A DNA stretch of 64,000 bases from Tenebrio molitor (taxonomy: Eukaryota > Arthropoda > Insecta > Coleoptera > Tenebrionidae), in NCBI RefSeq assembly GCF_963966145.1, contig NC_091046.1, positions 62,001-126,000 on the forward strand. Direction: 5' to 3'. The notes beneath the pieces were generated by a model. The model saw nothing but the letters and a program-made list of their open reading frames with translations, searched no databases and was not told the DNA's origin. Below, piece by piece: positions 37,400-51,368 of this stretch. Every line of letters starts with the position of its first letter. The first letter of the stretch is position 1. The translations under genes and the position numbers were made by a program.

Positions 37400-39230
37400 T
37401 TTGAAGTTTCAAAACTTTAAACGGCCATAGCTCCGTTATTAAGCGACTTAGAGCGATGAATTTGGCGCCGTTGGATTCCTCTCGTCAAGCAGCTTCTTTT
37501 GAGCGAAAAATCTTCGAAAATTAAAAAAAATATTTTTTTGCGAATTTCGCAAAAATTTTTATTTCAAAAGAAGCTCTTTGACGAGAGGAATCCAACGGTG
37601 TAAAATTCATTGCCGTAGCTTGCTTAATAACGGAGCTATGGCCGTTTAAAGTTTTGAAATTTCAAACGGCCATAACTCCGTTATTAAGCGACTTAGAGCG
37701 ATGAATTTGGCACCGTTGGATTCCTCTCGTCAAGCAGCTTCTTTTGAGTCAAAAATCTTCGAAAATTAAAACAAATATTTTTTTTGCGAATTTCGCAAAA
37801 ATTTTTATTTGAAAAGAAGCTCTTTGACGAGAGGAATCCAACGGTGTAAAATTCATTGCCGTAGGTTGCTTAATAACGGAGCTATGGCCGTTTAAAGTTT
37901 TGAAACTTCAAACGGCCATAACTCCGTTATTAAGCGACTTAGAGCGATGAATTTGGCACCGTTGGATTCCTCTCGTCAAGCAGCTTCTTTTGAGCGAAAA
38001 ATCTTCGAAAATTAAAAAAAATATTTTTTGCGAATTTCGCAAAAAATTTTTATTTGAAAAGAAGCTCTTTGACGAGAGGAATCCAACGGTGTAAAATTCA
38101 TTGCCGTAGCTTGCTTAATAACGGAGCTATGGCCGTTTAAAGTTTTGAAATTTCAAACGGCCATAACTCCGTTATTAAGCGACTTAGAGCGATGAATTTG
38201 GCACCGTTGGATTCCTCTCGTGAAGCAGCTTCTTTTGAGCGAAAAATCTTCGAAAATTAAAAAACTTATTTTTTTGCGAATTTCGCAAAAATTTTTATTT
38301 GAAAAGAAGCTCTTTGACGAGAGGAATCCAACGGTGTAAAATTCATTGCCGTAGCTTGCTTAATAACGGAGCTATGGCCGTTTAAAGTTTTGAAACTTCA
38401 AACGGCCATAACTCCGTTATTAAGCGACTTAGAGCGATGAATTTGGCACCGTTGGATTCCTCTCGCCAAGCAGCTTCTTTTGAGCGAAAAATCTTCGAAA
38501 ATTAAAAAAAATATTTTTTTGCTAATTTCGCAAAAAAATTTTATTTGAAAAGAAGCTCTTTGACGAGAGGAATCCAACGGTGTAAAATTCATTGCCGTAG
38601 CTTGCTTAATAACGGAGCTATGGCCGTTTAAAGTTTTGAAATTTCAAACGGCCATAACTCCGTTATTAAGCGACTTAGAGCGATGAATTTGGCACCGTTG
38701 GATTCCTCTCGTCAAGCAGCTTCTTTTGAGTCAAAAATCTTCGAAAATTAAAACAAATATTTTTTTTGCGAATTTCGCAAAAATTTTTATTTCAAAAGAA
38801 GCTCTTTGACGAGAGGAATCCAACGGTGTAAAGTTCATTGCCGTAGCTTGCTTAATAACGGAGCTATGGCCGTTTAAAGTTTTGAAACTTCAAACGGCCA
38901 TAACTCCGTTATTAAGCGACTTAGAGCGATGAATTTGGCACCGTTGGATTCCTCTCGTCAAGCAGCTTCTTTTGAGTCAAAAATCTTCGAAAATTAAAAA
39001 AAATATTTTTTTGCAAATTTCGCAAAAATTTTTATTTGAAAAGAAGCTCTTTGACGAGAGGAATCCAACGGTGTAAAATTCATTGCCGTAGCTTGCTTAA
39101 TAACGGAGCTATGGCCGTTTAAAGTTTTGAAACTTCAAACGGCCATAACTCCGTTATTAAGCGACTTAGAGCGATGAATTTGGCACCGTTGGATTCCTCT
39201 CGTCAAGCAGCTTCTTTTGAGCGAAAAATC
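37400..39230. repeat. Partial long-range block (7-unit duplication)
   Basis: This stretch matches about 24.66-26.49 kb at an offset of 12739 bp, including the rare 'caaaaaaattttatttg' variant. It is followed by a second, complete version displaced by 1718 bp (seven units): the 'gccaagcag' units at 38398 and 40116 are 1718 bp apart. A seven-unit unequal exchange at the front of copy C explains this (inference). Confidence 0.65.
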
Positions 39231-39990
39231 TTCGAAAATTAAAAAAAATATTTTTTTGCGAATTTCGCAAAAATTTTTATTTCAAAAGAAGCTCTTTGAC
39301 GAGAGGAATCCAACGGTGTAAAATTCATTGCCGTAGCTTGCTTAATAACGGAGCTATGGCCGTTTAAAGTTTTGAAATTTCAAACGGCCATAACTCCGTT
39401 ATTAAGCGACTTAGAGCGATGAATTTGGCACCGTTGGATTCCTCTCGTCAAGCAGCTTCTTTTGAGTCAAAAATCTTCGAAAATTAAAACAAATATTTTT
39501 TTTGCGAATTTCGCAAAAATTTTTATTTGAAAAGAAGCTCTTTGACGAGAGGAATCCAACGGTGTAAAATTCATTGCCGTAGGTTGCTTAATAACGGAGC
39601 TATGGCCGTTTAAAGTTTTGAAACTTCAAACGGCCATAACTCCGTTATTAAGCGACTTAGAGCGATGAATTTGGCACCGTTGGATTCCTCTCGTCAAGCA
39701 GCTTCTTTTGAGCGAAAAATCTTCGAAAATTAAAAAAAATATTTTTTGCGAATTTCGCAAAAAATTTTTATTTGAAAAGAAGCTCTTTGACGAGAGGAAT
39801 CCAACGGTGTAAAATTCATTGCCGTAGCTTGCTTAATAACGGAGCTATGGCCGTTTAAAGTTTTGAAATTTCAAACGGCCATAACTCCGTTATTAAGCGA
39901 CTTAGAGCGATGAATTTGGCACCGTTGGATTCCTCTCGTGAAGCAGCTTCTTTTGAGCGAAAAATCTTCGAAAATTAAAAAACTTATTTT

Positions 39991-42516
39991 TTTGCGAATT
40001 TCGCAAAAATTTTTATTTGAAAAGAAGCTCTTTGACGAGAGGAATCCAACGGTGTAAAATTCATTGCCGTAGCTTGCTTAATAACGGAGCTATGGCCGTT
40101 TAAAGTTTTGAAACTTCAAACGGCCATAACTCCGTTATTAAGCGACTTAGAGCGATGAATTTGGCACCGTTGGATTCCTCTCGCCAAGCAGCTTCTTTTG
40201 AGCGAAAAATCTTCGAAAATTAAAAAAAATATTTTTTTGCTAATTTCGCAAAAAATTTTTATTTGAAAAGAAGCTCTTTGACGAGAGGAATCCAACGGTG
40301 TAAAATTCATTGCCGTAGCTTGCTTAATAACGGAGCTATGGCCGTTTAAAGTTTTGAAATTTCAAACGGCCATAACTCCGTTATTAAGCGACTTAGAGCG
40401 ATGAATTTGGCACCGTTGGATTCCTCTCGTCAAGCAGCTTCTTTTGAGTCAAAAATCTTCGAAAATTAAAACAAATATTTTTTTTGCGAATTTCGCAAAA
40501 ATTTTTATTTCAAAAGAAGCTCTTTGACGAGAGGAATCCAACGGTGTAAAGTTCATTGCCGTAGCTTGCTTAATAACGGAGCTATGGCCGTTTAAAGTTT
40601 TGAAACTTCAAACGGCCATAACTCCGTTATTAAGCGACTTAGAGCGATGAATTTGGCACCGTTGGATTCCTCTCGTCAAGCAGCTTCTTTTGAGTCAAAA
40701 ATCTTCGAAAATTAAAAAAAATATTTTTTTGCAAATTTCGCAAAAATTTTTATTTGAAAAGAAGCTCTTTGACGAGAGGAATCCAACGGTGTAAAATTCA
40801 TTGCCGTAGCTTGCTTAATAACGGAGCTATGGCCGTTTAAAGTTTTGAAACTTCAAACGGCCATAACTCCGTTATTAAGCGACTTAGAGCGATGAATTTG
40901 GCACCGTTGGATTCCTCTCGTGAAGCAGCTTCTTTTGAGCGAAAAATCTTCGAAAATTAAAAAAAATATTTTTTGCGAATTTCGCACAAATTTTTATTTG
41001 AAAAGAAGCTCTTTGACGAGAGGAATCCAACGGTGTAAAATTCATTGCCGTAGGTTGCTTAATAACGGAGCTATGGCCGTTTAAAATTTTGAAATTTCAA
41101 ACGGCCATAACTCCGTTATTAAGCGACTTTGAGCGATGAATTTGGCACCGTTGGATTCCTCTCGTCAAGCAGCTTCTTTTGAGTCAAAAATCTTCGAAAA
41201 TTAAAAAAAATATTTTTTTTTGCGAATTTCGCAAAAATTTTTATTTCAAAAGAAGCTCTTTGACGAGAGGAATCCAACGGTGTAAAGTTCATTGCCGTAG
41301 CTTGCTTAATAACGAAGCTATGGCCGTTTAAATTTTGAAACTTCAAACGACCATAACTCCGTTATTAAGCGACTTAGAGCGATGAATTTGGCACCGTTGG
41401 ATTCCTCTCGTCAAGCAGCTTCTTTTGAGTCAAAAATCTTCGAAAATTAAAAAAAATATTTTTTTGCGAATTTCGCAAAAATTTTTATTTGAAAAGAAGC
41501 TCTTTGACGAGAGGAATCCAACGGTGTAAAATTCATTGCCGTAGGTTGCTTAATAACGGAGCTATGGCCGTTTAAAGTTTTGAAACTTCAAACGGCCATA
41601 ACTTCGTTATTAAGCGACTTAGAGCGATGAATTTGGCACCGTTGGATTCCTCTCGTCAAGCAGCTTCTTTTGAGCGAAAAATCTTCGAAAATTAAAAAAA
41701 ATATTTTTTGCGAATTTCGCACAAATTTTTATTTGAAAAGAAGCTCTTTGACGAGAGGAATCCAACGGTGTAAAATTCATTGCCGTAGGTTGCTTAATAA
41801 CGGAGCTATGGCCGTTTAAAATTTTGAAATTTCAAACGGCCATAACTCCGTTATTAAGCGACTTTGAGCGATGAATTTGGCACCGTTGGATTCCTCTCGT
41901 CAAGCAGCTTCTTTTGAGCCAAAAATCTTCAAAAACTAAAAAAATTATTTTTTTGCGAATTTCGCAAAAATTTTTATTTTAAAAGAAGCTCTTTGACGAG
42001 AGGAACCCAACGGTGTAAAATTCATTGCCGTAGCTTACTTAATAACGGAGCTATGGCCGTTTAAAGTTTTGAAACTTCAAACGGCCATAACTCCGTTATT
42101 AAGCGACTTAGAGCGATGAATTTGGCACCGTTGGATTCCTCTCGTCAAGCAGCTTCTTTTGAGTCAAAAATCTTCGAAAATTAAAAAAAATATTTTTTTT
42201 TGCGAATTTCGCAAAAATTTTTATTTCAAAAGAAGCTCTTTGACGAGAGGAATCCAACGGTGGAAAGTTCATTGCCGTAGCTTGCTTAATAACGGAGCTA
42301 TGGCCGTTTAAATTTTGAAACTTCAAACGACCATAACTCCGTTATTAAGCGACTTAGAGCGATGAATTTGGCACCGTTGGATTCCTCTCGTCAAGCAGCT
42401 TCTTTTGAGTCAAAAATCTTCGAAAATTAAAAAAAATATTTTTTTGCGAATTTCGCAAAAATTTTTATTTGAAAAGAAGCTCTTTGACGAGAGGAATCCA
42501 ACGGTGTAAAATTCAT
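39991..42516. repeat. Long-range satellite block, copy C
   Basis: Copy of the block at 25.53 kb, offset 14457 bp. The markers at 40116, 41119 and 42108 correspond exactly to 25659, 26662 and 27651. Correspondence continues past 42.77 kb, then shifts by 490 bp where copy B has two extra units. It contains an empty Tigger site near 41.94 kb. Confidence 0.75.
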
Positions 42517-44753
42517 TGCCGTAGGTTGCTTAATAACGGAGCTATGGCCGTTTAAAGTTTTGAAACTTCAAACGGCCATAACTTCGTTATTAAGCGACTT
42601 AGAGCGATGAATTTGGCACCGTTGGATTCCTCTCGTCAAGCAGCTTCTTTTGAGCGAAAAATCTTCGAAAATTAAAAAAAATATTTTTTGCGAATTTCGC
42701 ACAAATTTTTATTTGAAAAGAAGCTCTTTGACGAGAGGAATCCAACGGTGTAAAATTCATTGCCGTAGCTCGCTTAATAACGGAGCTATGGCCGTTTAAA
42801 GTTTTGAAATTTCAAACGGCCATAACTCCGTTATTAAGCGACTTAGAGCGATGAATTTGGCGCCGTTGGATTCCTCTCGTCAAGCAGCTTCTTTTGAGCG
42901 AAAAATCTTCGAAAATTAAAAAAAATATTTTTTTGCGAATTTCGCAAAAATTTTTATTTGAAAAGAAGCTCTTTGACGAGAGGAATCCAACGGTGTAAAA
43001 TTCATTGCCGTAGCTTGCTTAATAACGGAGCTATGGCCGTTTAAAGTTTTGAAACTTCAAACGGCCATAACTCCGTTATTAAGCGACTTAGAGCGATGAA
43101 TTTGGCACCGTTGGATTCCTCTCGTCAAGCAGCTTCTTTTGAGTCAAAAATCTTCGAAAATTAAAAAAAATATTTTTTTTGCGAATTTCGCAAAAATTTT
43201 TATTTCAAAAGAAGCTCTTTGACGAGAGGAATCCAACGGTGTAAAGTTCATTGCCGTAGCTTGCTTAATAACGGAGCTATGGCCGTTTAAATTTTGAAAC
43301 TTCAAACGACAATAACTCCGTTATTAAGCGACTTAGAGCGATAAATTTGGCACCGTTGGATTCCTCTCGTCAAGCAGCTTCTTTTGAGTCAAAAATCTTC
43401 GAAAATTAAAAAAAATATTTTTTTGCGAATTTCGCAAAAATTTTTATTTGAAAAGAAGCTCTTTGACGAGAGGAATCCAACGGTGTAAAATTCATTGCCG
43501 TAGGTTGCTTAATAACGGAGCTATGGCCGTTTAAAGTTTTGAAACTTCAAACGGCCATAACTTCGTTATTAAGCGACTCAGAGCGATGAATTTGGCACCG
43601 TTGGATTCCTCTCGTCAAGCAGCTTCTTTTGAGCGAAAAATCTTCGAAAATTAAAAAAAATATTTTTTGCGAATTTCGCACAAATTTTTATTTCAGAAGA
43701 AGCTCTTTGACGAGAGGAATCCAACGGTGTAAAATTCATTGCCGTAGCTTGCTTAATAACGGAGCTATGGCCGTTTAAAGTTTTGAAATTTCAAACGGCC
43801 ATAACTCCGTTATTAAGCGACTTAGAGCGATGAATTTGGCGCCGTTGGATTCCTCTCGTCAAGCAGCTTCTTTTGAGCGAAAAATCTTCGAAAATTAAAA
43901 AAAATATTTTTTTGCGAATTTCGCAAAAATTTTTATTTGAAAAGAAGCTCTTTGACGAGAGGAATCCAACGGTGTAAAATTCATTGCCGTAGCTTGCTTA
44001 ATAACGGAGCTATGGCCGTTTAAAGTTTTGAAACTTCAAACGGCCATAACTCCGTTATTAAGCGACTTAGAGCGATGAATTTGGCACCGTTGGATTCCTC
44101 TCGTCAAGCAGCTTCTTTTGAGTCAAAAATCTTCGAAAATTAAAAAAAATATTTTTTTTGCGAATTTCGCAAAAATTTTTATTTGAAAAGAAGCTCTTTG
44201 ACGAGAGGAATCCAACGGTGTAAAATTCATTGCCGTAGCTTGCTTAATAACGGAGCTATGGCCGTTTAAAGTTTTGAAACTTCAAACGGCCATAACTCCG
44301 TTATTAAGCGACTTAGAGCGATGAATTTGGCACCGTTGGATTCCTCTCGTCAAGCAGCTTCTTTTGAGTCAAAAATCTTCGAAAATTAAAAAAAATTTTT
44401 TTTTGCGAATTTCGCAAAAATTTTTATTTGAAAAGAAGCTCTTTGACGAGAGGAATCCAACGGTGTAAAGTTCATTGCCGTAGCTTGCTTAATAACGGAG
44501 CTATGGCCGTTTAAATTTTGAAACTTCAAACGACCATAACTCCGTTATTAAGCGACTTAGAGCGATGAATTTGGCACCGTTGGATTCCTCTCGTCAAGCA
44601 GCTTCTTTTGAGTCAAAAATCTTCGAAAATTAAAAAAAATATTTTTTTGCGAATTTCGCAAAAATTTTTATTTGAAAAGAAGTTCTTTGACGAGAGGAAT
44701 CCAACGGTGTAAAATTCATTGCCGTAGCTTGCTTAATAACGGAGCTATGGCCG

Positions 44754-47700
44754 TTTGAAGTTTCAAAACTTTAAACGGCCATAGCTCCGTTATTAAGCGA
44801 CTTAGAGCGATGAATTTGGCACCGTTGGATTCCTCTCGTCAAGCAGCTTCTTTTGAGTAAAAAATCTTCGAAAATTAAAAAAAATATTTTTTTGCTAATT
44901 TCGCAAAAATTTTTATTTTAAAAGAAGCTATTTGACGAGAGGAATCCAACGGTGTAAAATTCATTGCCGTAGCTTGCTTAATAACGGAGCTATGGCCGTT
45001 TAAAGTTTTGAAACTTCAAACGGCCATAACTCCGTTATTAAGCGACTTAGAGCGATGAATTTGGCACCGTTGGATTCCTCTCGTCAAGCAGCTTCTTTTG
45101 AGTCAAAAATCTTCGAAAATTAAAAAAAATATTTTTTTGCGAATTTCGCAAAAATTTTTATTTGAAAAGAAGCTCTTTGACGAGAGGAATCCAACGGTGT
45201 AAAATTCATTGCCGTAGCTTGCTTAATAACGGAGCTATGGCCGTTTAAAGTTTTGAAACTTCAAACGGCCATAACTCCGTTATTAAGCGACTTAGAGCGA
45301 TGAATTTGGCACCGTTGGATTCCTCTCGTCAAGCAGCTTCTTTTGAGTCAAAAATCTTCGAAAATTAAAAAAAATATTTTTTTTGCGAATTTCGCAAAAA
45401 TTTTTATTTCAAAAGAAGCTCTTTGACGAGAGGAATCCAACGGTGTAAAGTTCATTGCCGTAGCTTGCTTAATAACGGAGCTATGGCCGTTTAAATTTTG
45501 AAACTTCAAACGACAATAACTCCGTTATTAAGCGACTTAGAGCGATAAATTTGGCACCGTTGGATTCCTCTCGTCAAGCAGCTTCTTTTGAGTCAAAAAT
45601 CTTCGAAAATTAAAAAAAATATTTTTTTGCGAATTTCGCAAAAATTTTTCTTTGAAAAGAAGCTCTTTGACGAGAGGAATCCAACGGTGTAAAATTCATT
45701 GCCGTAGGTTGCTTAATAACGGAGCTATGGCCGTTTAAAGTTTTGAAACTTCAAACGGCCATAACTTCGTTATTAAGCGACTCAGAGCGATGAATTTGGC
45801 ACCGTTGGATTCCTCTCGTCAAGCAGCTTCTTTTGAGCGAAAAATCTTCGAAAATTAAAAAAAATATTTTTTGCGAATTTCGCACAAATTTTTATTTCAG
45901 AAGAAGCTCTTTGACGAGAGGAATCCAACGGTGTAAAATTCATTGCCGTAGCTTGCTTAATAACGGAGCTATGGCCGTTTAAAGTTTTGAAATTTCAAAC
46001 GGCCATAACTCCGTTATTAAGCGACTTAGAGCGATGAATTTGGCGCCGTTGGATTCCTCTCGTCAAGCAGCTTCTTTTGAGCGAAAAATCTTCGAAAATT
46101 AAAAAAAATATTTTTTTGCGAATTTCGCAAAAATTTTTATTTGAAAAGAAGCTCTTTGACGAGAGGAATCCAACGGTGTAAAATTCATTGCCGTAGCTTG
46201 CTTAATAACGGAGCTATGGCCGTTTAAAGTTTTGAAACTTCAAACGGCCATAACTCCGTTATTAAGCGACTTAGAGCGATGAATTTGGCACCGTTGGATT
46301 CCTCTCGTCAAGCAGCTTCTTTTGAGTCAAAAATCTTCGAAAATTAAAAAAAATATTTTTTTTGCGAATTTCGCAAAAATTTTTATTTGAAAAGAAGCTC
46401 TTTGACGAGAGGAATCCAACGGTGTAAAATTCATTGCCGTAGCTTGCTTAATAACGGAGCTATGGCCGTTTAAAGTTTTGAAACTTCAAACGGCCATAAC
46501 TCCGTTATTAAGCGACTTAGAGCGATGAATTTGGCACCGTTGGATTCCTCTCGTCAAGCAGCTTCTTTTGAGTCAAAAATCTTCGAAAATTAAAAAAAAT
46601 TTTTTTTTTGCGAATTTCGCAAAAATTTTTATTTGAAAAGAAGCTCTTTGACGAGAGGAATCCAACGGTGTAAAGTTCATTGCCGTAGCTTGCTTAATAA
46701 CGGAGCTATGGCCGTTTAAATTTTGAAACTTCAAACGACCATAACTCCGTTATTAAGCGACTTAGAGCGATGAATTTGGCACCGTTGGATTCCTCTCGTC
46801 AAGCAGCTTCTTTTGAGTCAAAAATCTTCGAAAATTAAAAAAAATATTTTTTTGCGAATTTCGCAAAAATTTTTATTTGAAAAGAAGTTCTTTGACGAGA
46901 GGAATCCAACGGTGTAAAATTCATTGCCGTAGCTTGCTTAATAACGGAGCTATGGCCGTTTGAAGTTTCAAAACTTTAAACGGCCATAGCTCCGTTATTA
47001 AGCGACTTAGAGCGATGAATTTGGCACCGTTGGATTCCTCTCGTCAAGCAGCTTCTTTTGAGTAAAAAATCTTCGAAAATTAAAAAAAATATTTTTTTGC
47101 TAATTTCGCAAAAATTTTTATTTTAAAAGAAGCTATTTGACGAGAGGAATCCAACGTGTAAAATTCATTGCCGTAGCTTGCTTAATAACGGAGCTATGGC
47201 CGTTTAAAGTTTTGAAACTTCAAACGGCCATAACTCCGTTATTAAGCGACTTAGAGCGATGAATTTGGCACCGTTGGATTCCTCTCGTCAAGCAGCTTCT
47301 TTTGAGTCAAAAATCTTCGAAAATTAAAAAAAATATTTTTTTTGCGAATTTCGCAAAAATTTTTATTTGAAAAGAAGCTCTTTGACGAGAGGAATCCAAC
47401 GGTGTAAAATTCATTGCCGTAGCTTGCTTAATAACGGAGCTATGGCCGTTTAAAGTTTTGAAACTTCAAACGGCCATAACTCCGTTATTAAGCGACTTAG
47501 AGCGATGAATTTGGCACCGTTGGATTCCTCTCGTCAAGCAGCTTCTTTTGAGTCAAAAATCTTCGAAAATTAAAAAAAATATTTTTTTTGCGAATTTCGC
47601 AAAAATTTTTATTTGAAAAGAAGCTCTTTGACGAGAGGAATCCAACGGTGTAAAATTCATTGCCGTAGCTTGCTTAATAACGGAGCTATGGCCGTTTAAA

Positions 47701-50700
47701 TTTTGAAACTTCAAACGACAATAACTCCGTTATTAAGCGACTTAGAGCGATAAATTTGGCACCGTTGGATTCCTCTCGTCAAGCAGCTTCTTTTGAGTCA
47801 AAAATCTTCGAAAATTAAAAAAAATATTTTTTTGCGAATTTCGCAAAAATTTTTATTTGAAAAGAAGCTCTTTGACGAGAGGAATCCAACGGTGTAAAAT
47901 TCATTGCCGTAGGTTGCTTAATAACGGAGCTATGGCCGTTTAAAGTTTTGAAACTTCAAACGGCCATAACTTCGTTATTAAGCGACTCAGAGCGATGAAT
48001 TTGGCACCGTTGGATTCCTCTCGTCAAGCAGCTTCTTTTGAGCGAAAAATCTTCGAAAATTAAAAAAAATATTTTTTGCGAATTTCGCACAAATTTTTAT
48101 TTCAGAAGAAGCTCTTTGACGAGAGGAATCCAACGGTGTAAAATTCATTGCCGTAGCTTGCTTAATAACGGAGCTATGGCCGTTTAAAGTTTTGAAATTT
48201 CAAACGGCCATAACTCCGTTATTAAGCGACTTAGAGCGATGAATTTGGCGCCGTTGGATTCCTCTCGTCAAGCAGCTTCTTTTGAGCGAAAAATCTTCGA
48301 AAATTAAAAAAAATATTTTTTTGCGAATTTCGCAAAAATTTTTATTTGAAAAGAAGCTCTTTGACGAGAGGAATCCAACGGTGTAAAATTCATTGCCGTA
48401 GCTTGCTTAATAACGGAGCTATGGCCGTTTAAAGTTTTGAAACTTCAAACGGCCATAACTCCGTTATTAAGCGACTTAGAGCGATGAATTTGGCACCGTT
48501 GGATTCCTCTCGTCAAGCAGCTTCTTTTGAGTCAAAAATCTTCGAAAATTAAAAAAAATATTTTTTTTGCGAATTTCGCAAAAATTTTTATTTGAAAAGA
48601 AGCTCTTTGACGAGAGGAATCCAACGGTGTAAAATTCATTGCCGTAGCTTGCTTAATAACGGAGCTATGGCCGTTTAAAGTTTTGAAACTTCAAACGGCC
48701 ATAACTCCGTTATTAAGCGACTTAGAGCGATGAATTTGGCACCGTTGGATTCCTCTCGTCAAGCAGCTTCTTTTGAGTCAAAAATCTTCGAAAATTAAAA
48801 AAAATTTTTTTTTGCGAATTTCGCAAAAATTTTTATTTGAAAAGAAGCTCTTTGACGAGAGGAATCCAACGGTGTAAAGTTCATTGCCGTAGCTTGCTTA
48901 ATAACGGAGCTATGGCCGTTTAAATTTTGAAACTTCAAACGACCATAACTCCGTTATTAAGCGACTTAGAGCGATGAATTTGGCACCGTTGGATTCCTCT
49001 CGTCAAGCAGCTTCTTTTGAGTCAAAAATCTTCGAAAATTAAAAAAAATATTTTTTTGCGAATTTCGCAAAAATTTTTATTTGAAAAGAAGTTCTTTGAC
49101 GAGAGGAATCCAACGGTGTAAAATTCATTGCCGTAGCTTGCTTAATAACGGAGCTATGGCCGTTTGAAGTTTCAAAACTTTAAACGGCCATAGCTCCGTT
49201 ATTAAGCGACTTAGAGCGATGAATTTGGCACCGTTGGATTCCTCTCGTCAAGCAGCTTCTTTTGAGTAAAAAATCTTCGAAAATTAAAAAAAATATTTTT
49301 TTGCTAATTTCGCAAAAATTTTTATTTTAAAAGAAGCTATTTGACGAGAGGAATCCAACGGTGTAAAATTCATTGCCGTAGCTTGCTTAATAACGGAGCT
49401 ATGGCCGTTTAAAGTTTTGAAACTTCAAACGGCCATAACTCCGTTATTAAGCGACTTAGAGCGATGAATTTGGCACCGTTGGATTCCTCTCGTCAAGCAG
49501 CTTCTTTTGAGTCAAAAATCTTCGAAAATTAAAAAAAATATTTTTTTGCGAATTTCGCAAAAATTTTTATTTGAAAAGAAGCTCTTTGACGAGAGGAATC
49601 CAACGGTGTAAAATTCATTGCCGTAGCTTGCTTAATAACGGAGCTATGGCCGTTTAAAGTTTTGAAACTTCAAACGGCCATAACTCCGTTATTAAGCGAC
49701 TTAGAGCGATGAATTTGGCACCGTTGGATTCCTCTCGTCAAGCAGCTTCTTTTGAGTCAAAAATCTTCGAAAATTAAAAAAAATATTTTTTTTGCGAATT
49801 TCGCAAAAATTTTTATTTCAAAAGAAGCTCTTTGACGAGAGGAATCCAACGGTGTAAAGTTCATTGCCGTAGCTTGCTTAATAACGGAGCTATGGCCGTT
49901 TAAATTTTGAAACTTCAAACGACAATAACTCCGTTATTAAGCGACTTAGAGCGATAAATTTGGCACCGTTGGATTCCTCTCGTCAAGCAGCTTCTTTTGA
50001 GTCAAAAATCTTCGAAAATTAAAAAAAATATTTTTTTGCGAATTTCGCAAAAATTTTTCTTTGAAAAGAAGCTCTTTGACGAGAGGAATCCAACGGTGTA
50101 AAATTCATTGCCGTAGGTTGCTTAATAACGGAGCTATGGCCGTTTAAAGTTTTGAAACTTCAAACGGCCATAACTTCGTTATTAAGCGACTCAGAGCGAT
50201 GAATTTGGCACCGTTGGATTCCTCTCGTCAAGCAGCTTCTTTTGAGCGAAAAATCTTCGAAAATTAAAAAAAATATTTTTTGCGAATTTCGCACAAATTT
50301 TTATTTCAGAAGAAGCTCTTTGACGAGAGGAATCCAACGGTGTAAAATTCATTGCCGTAGCTTGCTTAATAACGGAGCTATGGCCGTTTAAAGTTTTGAA
50401 ATTTCAAACGGCCATAACTCCGTTATTAAGCGACTTAGAGCGATGAATTTGGCGCCGTTGGATTCCTCTCGTCAAGCAGCTTCTTTTGAGCGAAAAATCT
50501 TCGAAAATTAAAAAAAATATTTTTTTGCGAATTTCGCAAAAATTTTTATTTGAAAAGAAGCTCTTTGACGAGAGGAATCCAACGGTGTAAAATTCATTGC
50601 CGTAGCTTGCTTAATAACGGAGCTATGGCCGTTTAAAGTTTTGAAACTTCAAACGGCCATAACTCCGTTATTAAGCGACTTAGAGCGATGAATTTGGCAC

Positions 50701-51368
50701 CGTTGGATTCCTCTCGTCAAGCAGCTTCTTTTGAGTCAAAAATCTTCGAAAATTAAAAAAAATATTTTTTTTGCGAATTTCGCAAAAATTTTTATTTGAA
50801 AAGAAGCTCTTTGACGAGAGGAATCCAACGGTGTAAAATTCATTGCCGTAGCTTGCTTAATAACGGAGCTATGGCCGTTTAAAGTTTTGAAACTTCAAAC
50901 GGCCATAACTCCGTTATTAAGCGACTTAGAGCGATGAATTTGGCACCGTTGGATTCCTCTCGTCAAGCAGCTTCTTTTGAGTCAAAAATCTTCGAAAATT
51001 AAAAAAAATTTTTTTTTTGCGAATTTCGCAAAAATTTTTATTTGAAAAGAAGCTCTTTGACGAGAGGAATCCAACGGTGTAAAGTTCATTGCCGTAGCTT
51101 GCTTAATAACGGAGCTATGGCCGTTTAAATTTTGAAACTTCAAACGACCATAACTCCGTTATTAAGCGACTTAGAGCGATGAATTTGGCACCGTTGGATT
51201 CCTCTCGTCAAGCAGCTTCTTTTGAGTCAAAAATCTTCGAAAATTAAAAAAAATATTTTTTTGCGAATTTCGCAAAAATTTTTATTTGAAAAGAAGTTCT
51301 TTGACGAGAGGAATCCAACGGTGTAAAATTCATTGCCGTAGCTTGCTTAATAACGGAGCTATGGCCGT
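44754..51368. repeat. 2205-bp (9-unit) higher-order repeat, three full periods
   Basis: Units with an inverted palindrome-1 core lie at 44754, 46959, 49163 and 51368, 2204-2205 bp apart. Between them nine units keep the same order: inverted core; two ordinary units; 'cgacaataac/gataaatttgg'; 'gtaggttgc/ctcagagcg'; 'ggcgccgttgg'; two ordinary units; 'cgaccataac'. The same nine-unit order is present at 33235-35440. An eight-unit version lacking the 'ggcgccgttgg' unit lies at 35440-37400. One period has a single-base deletion ('ccaacgtgtaaa') near 47155. Confidence 0.85.
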
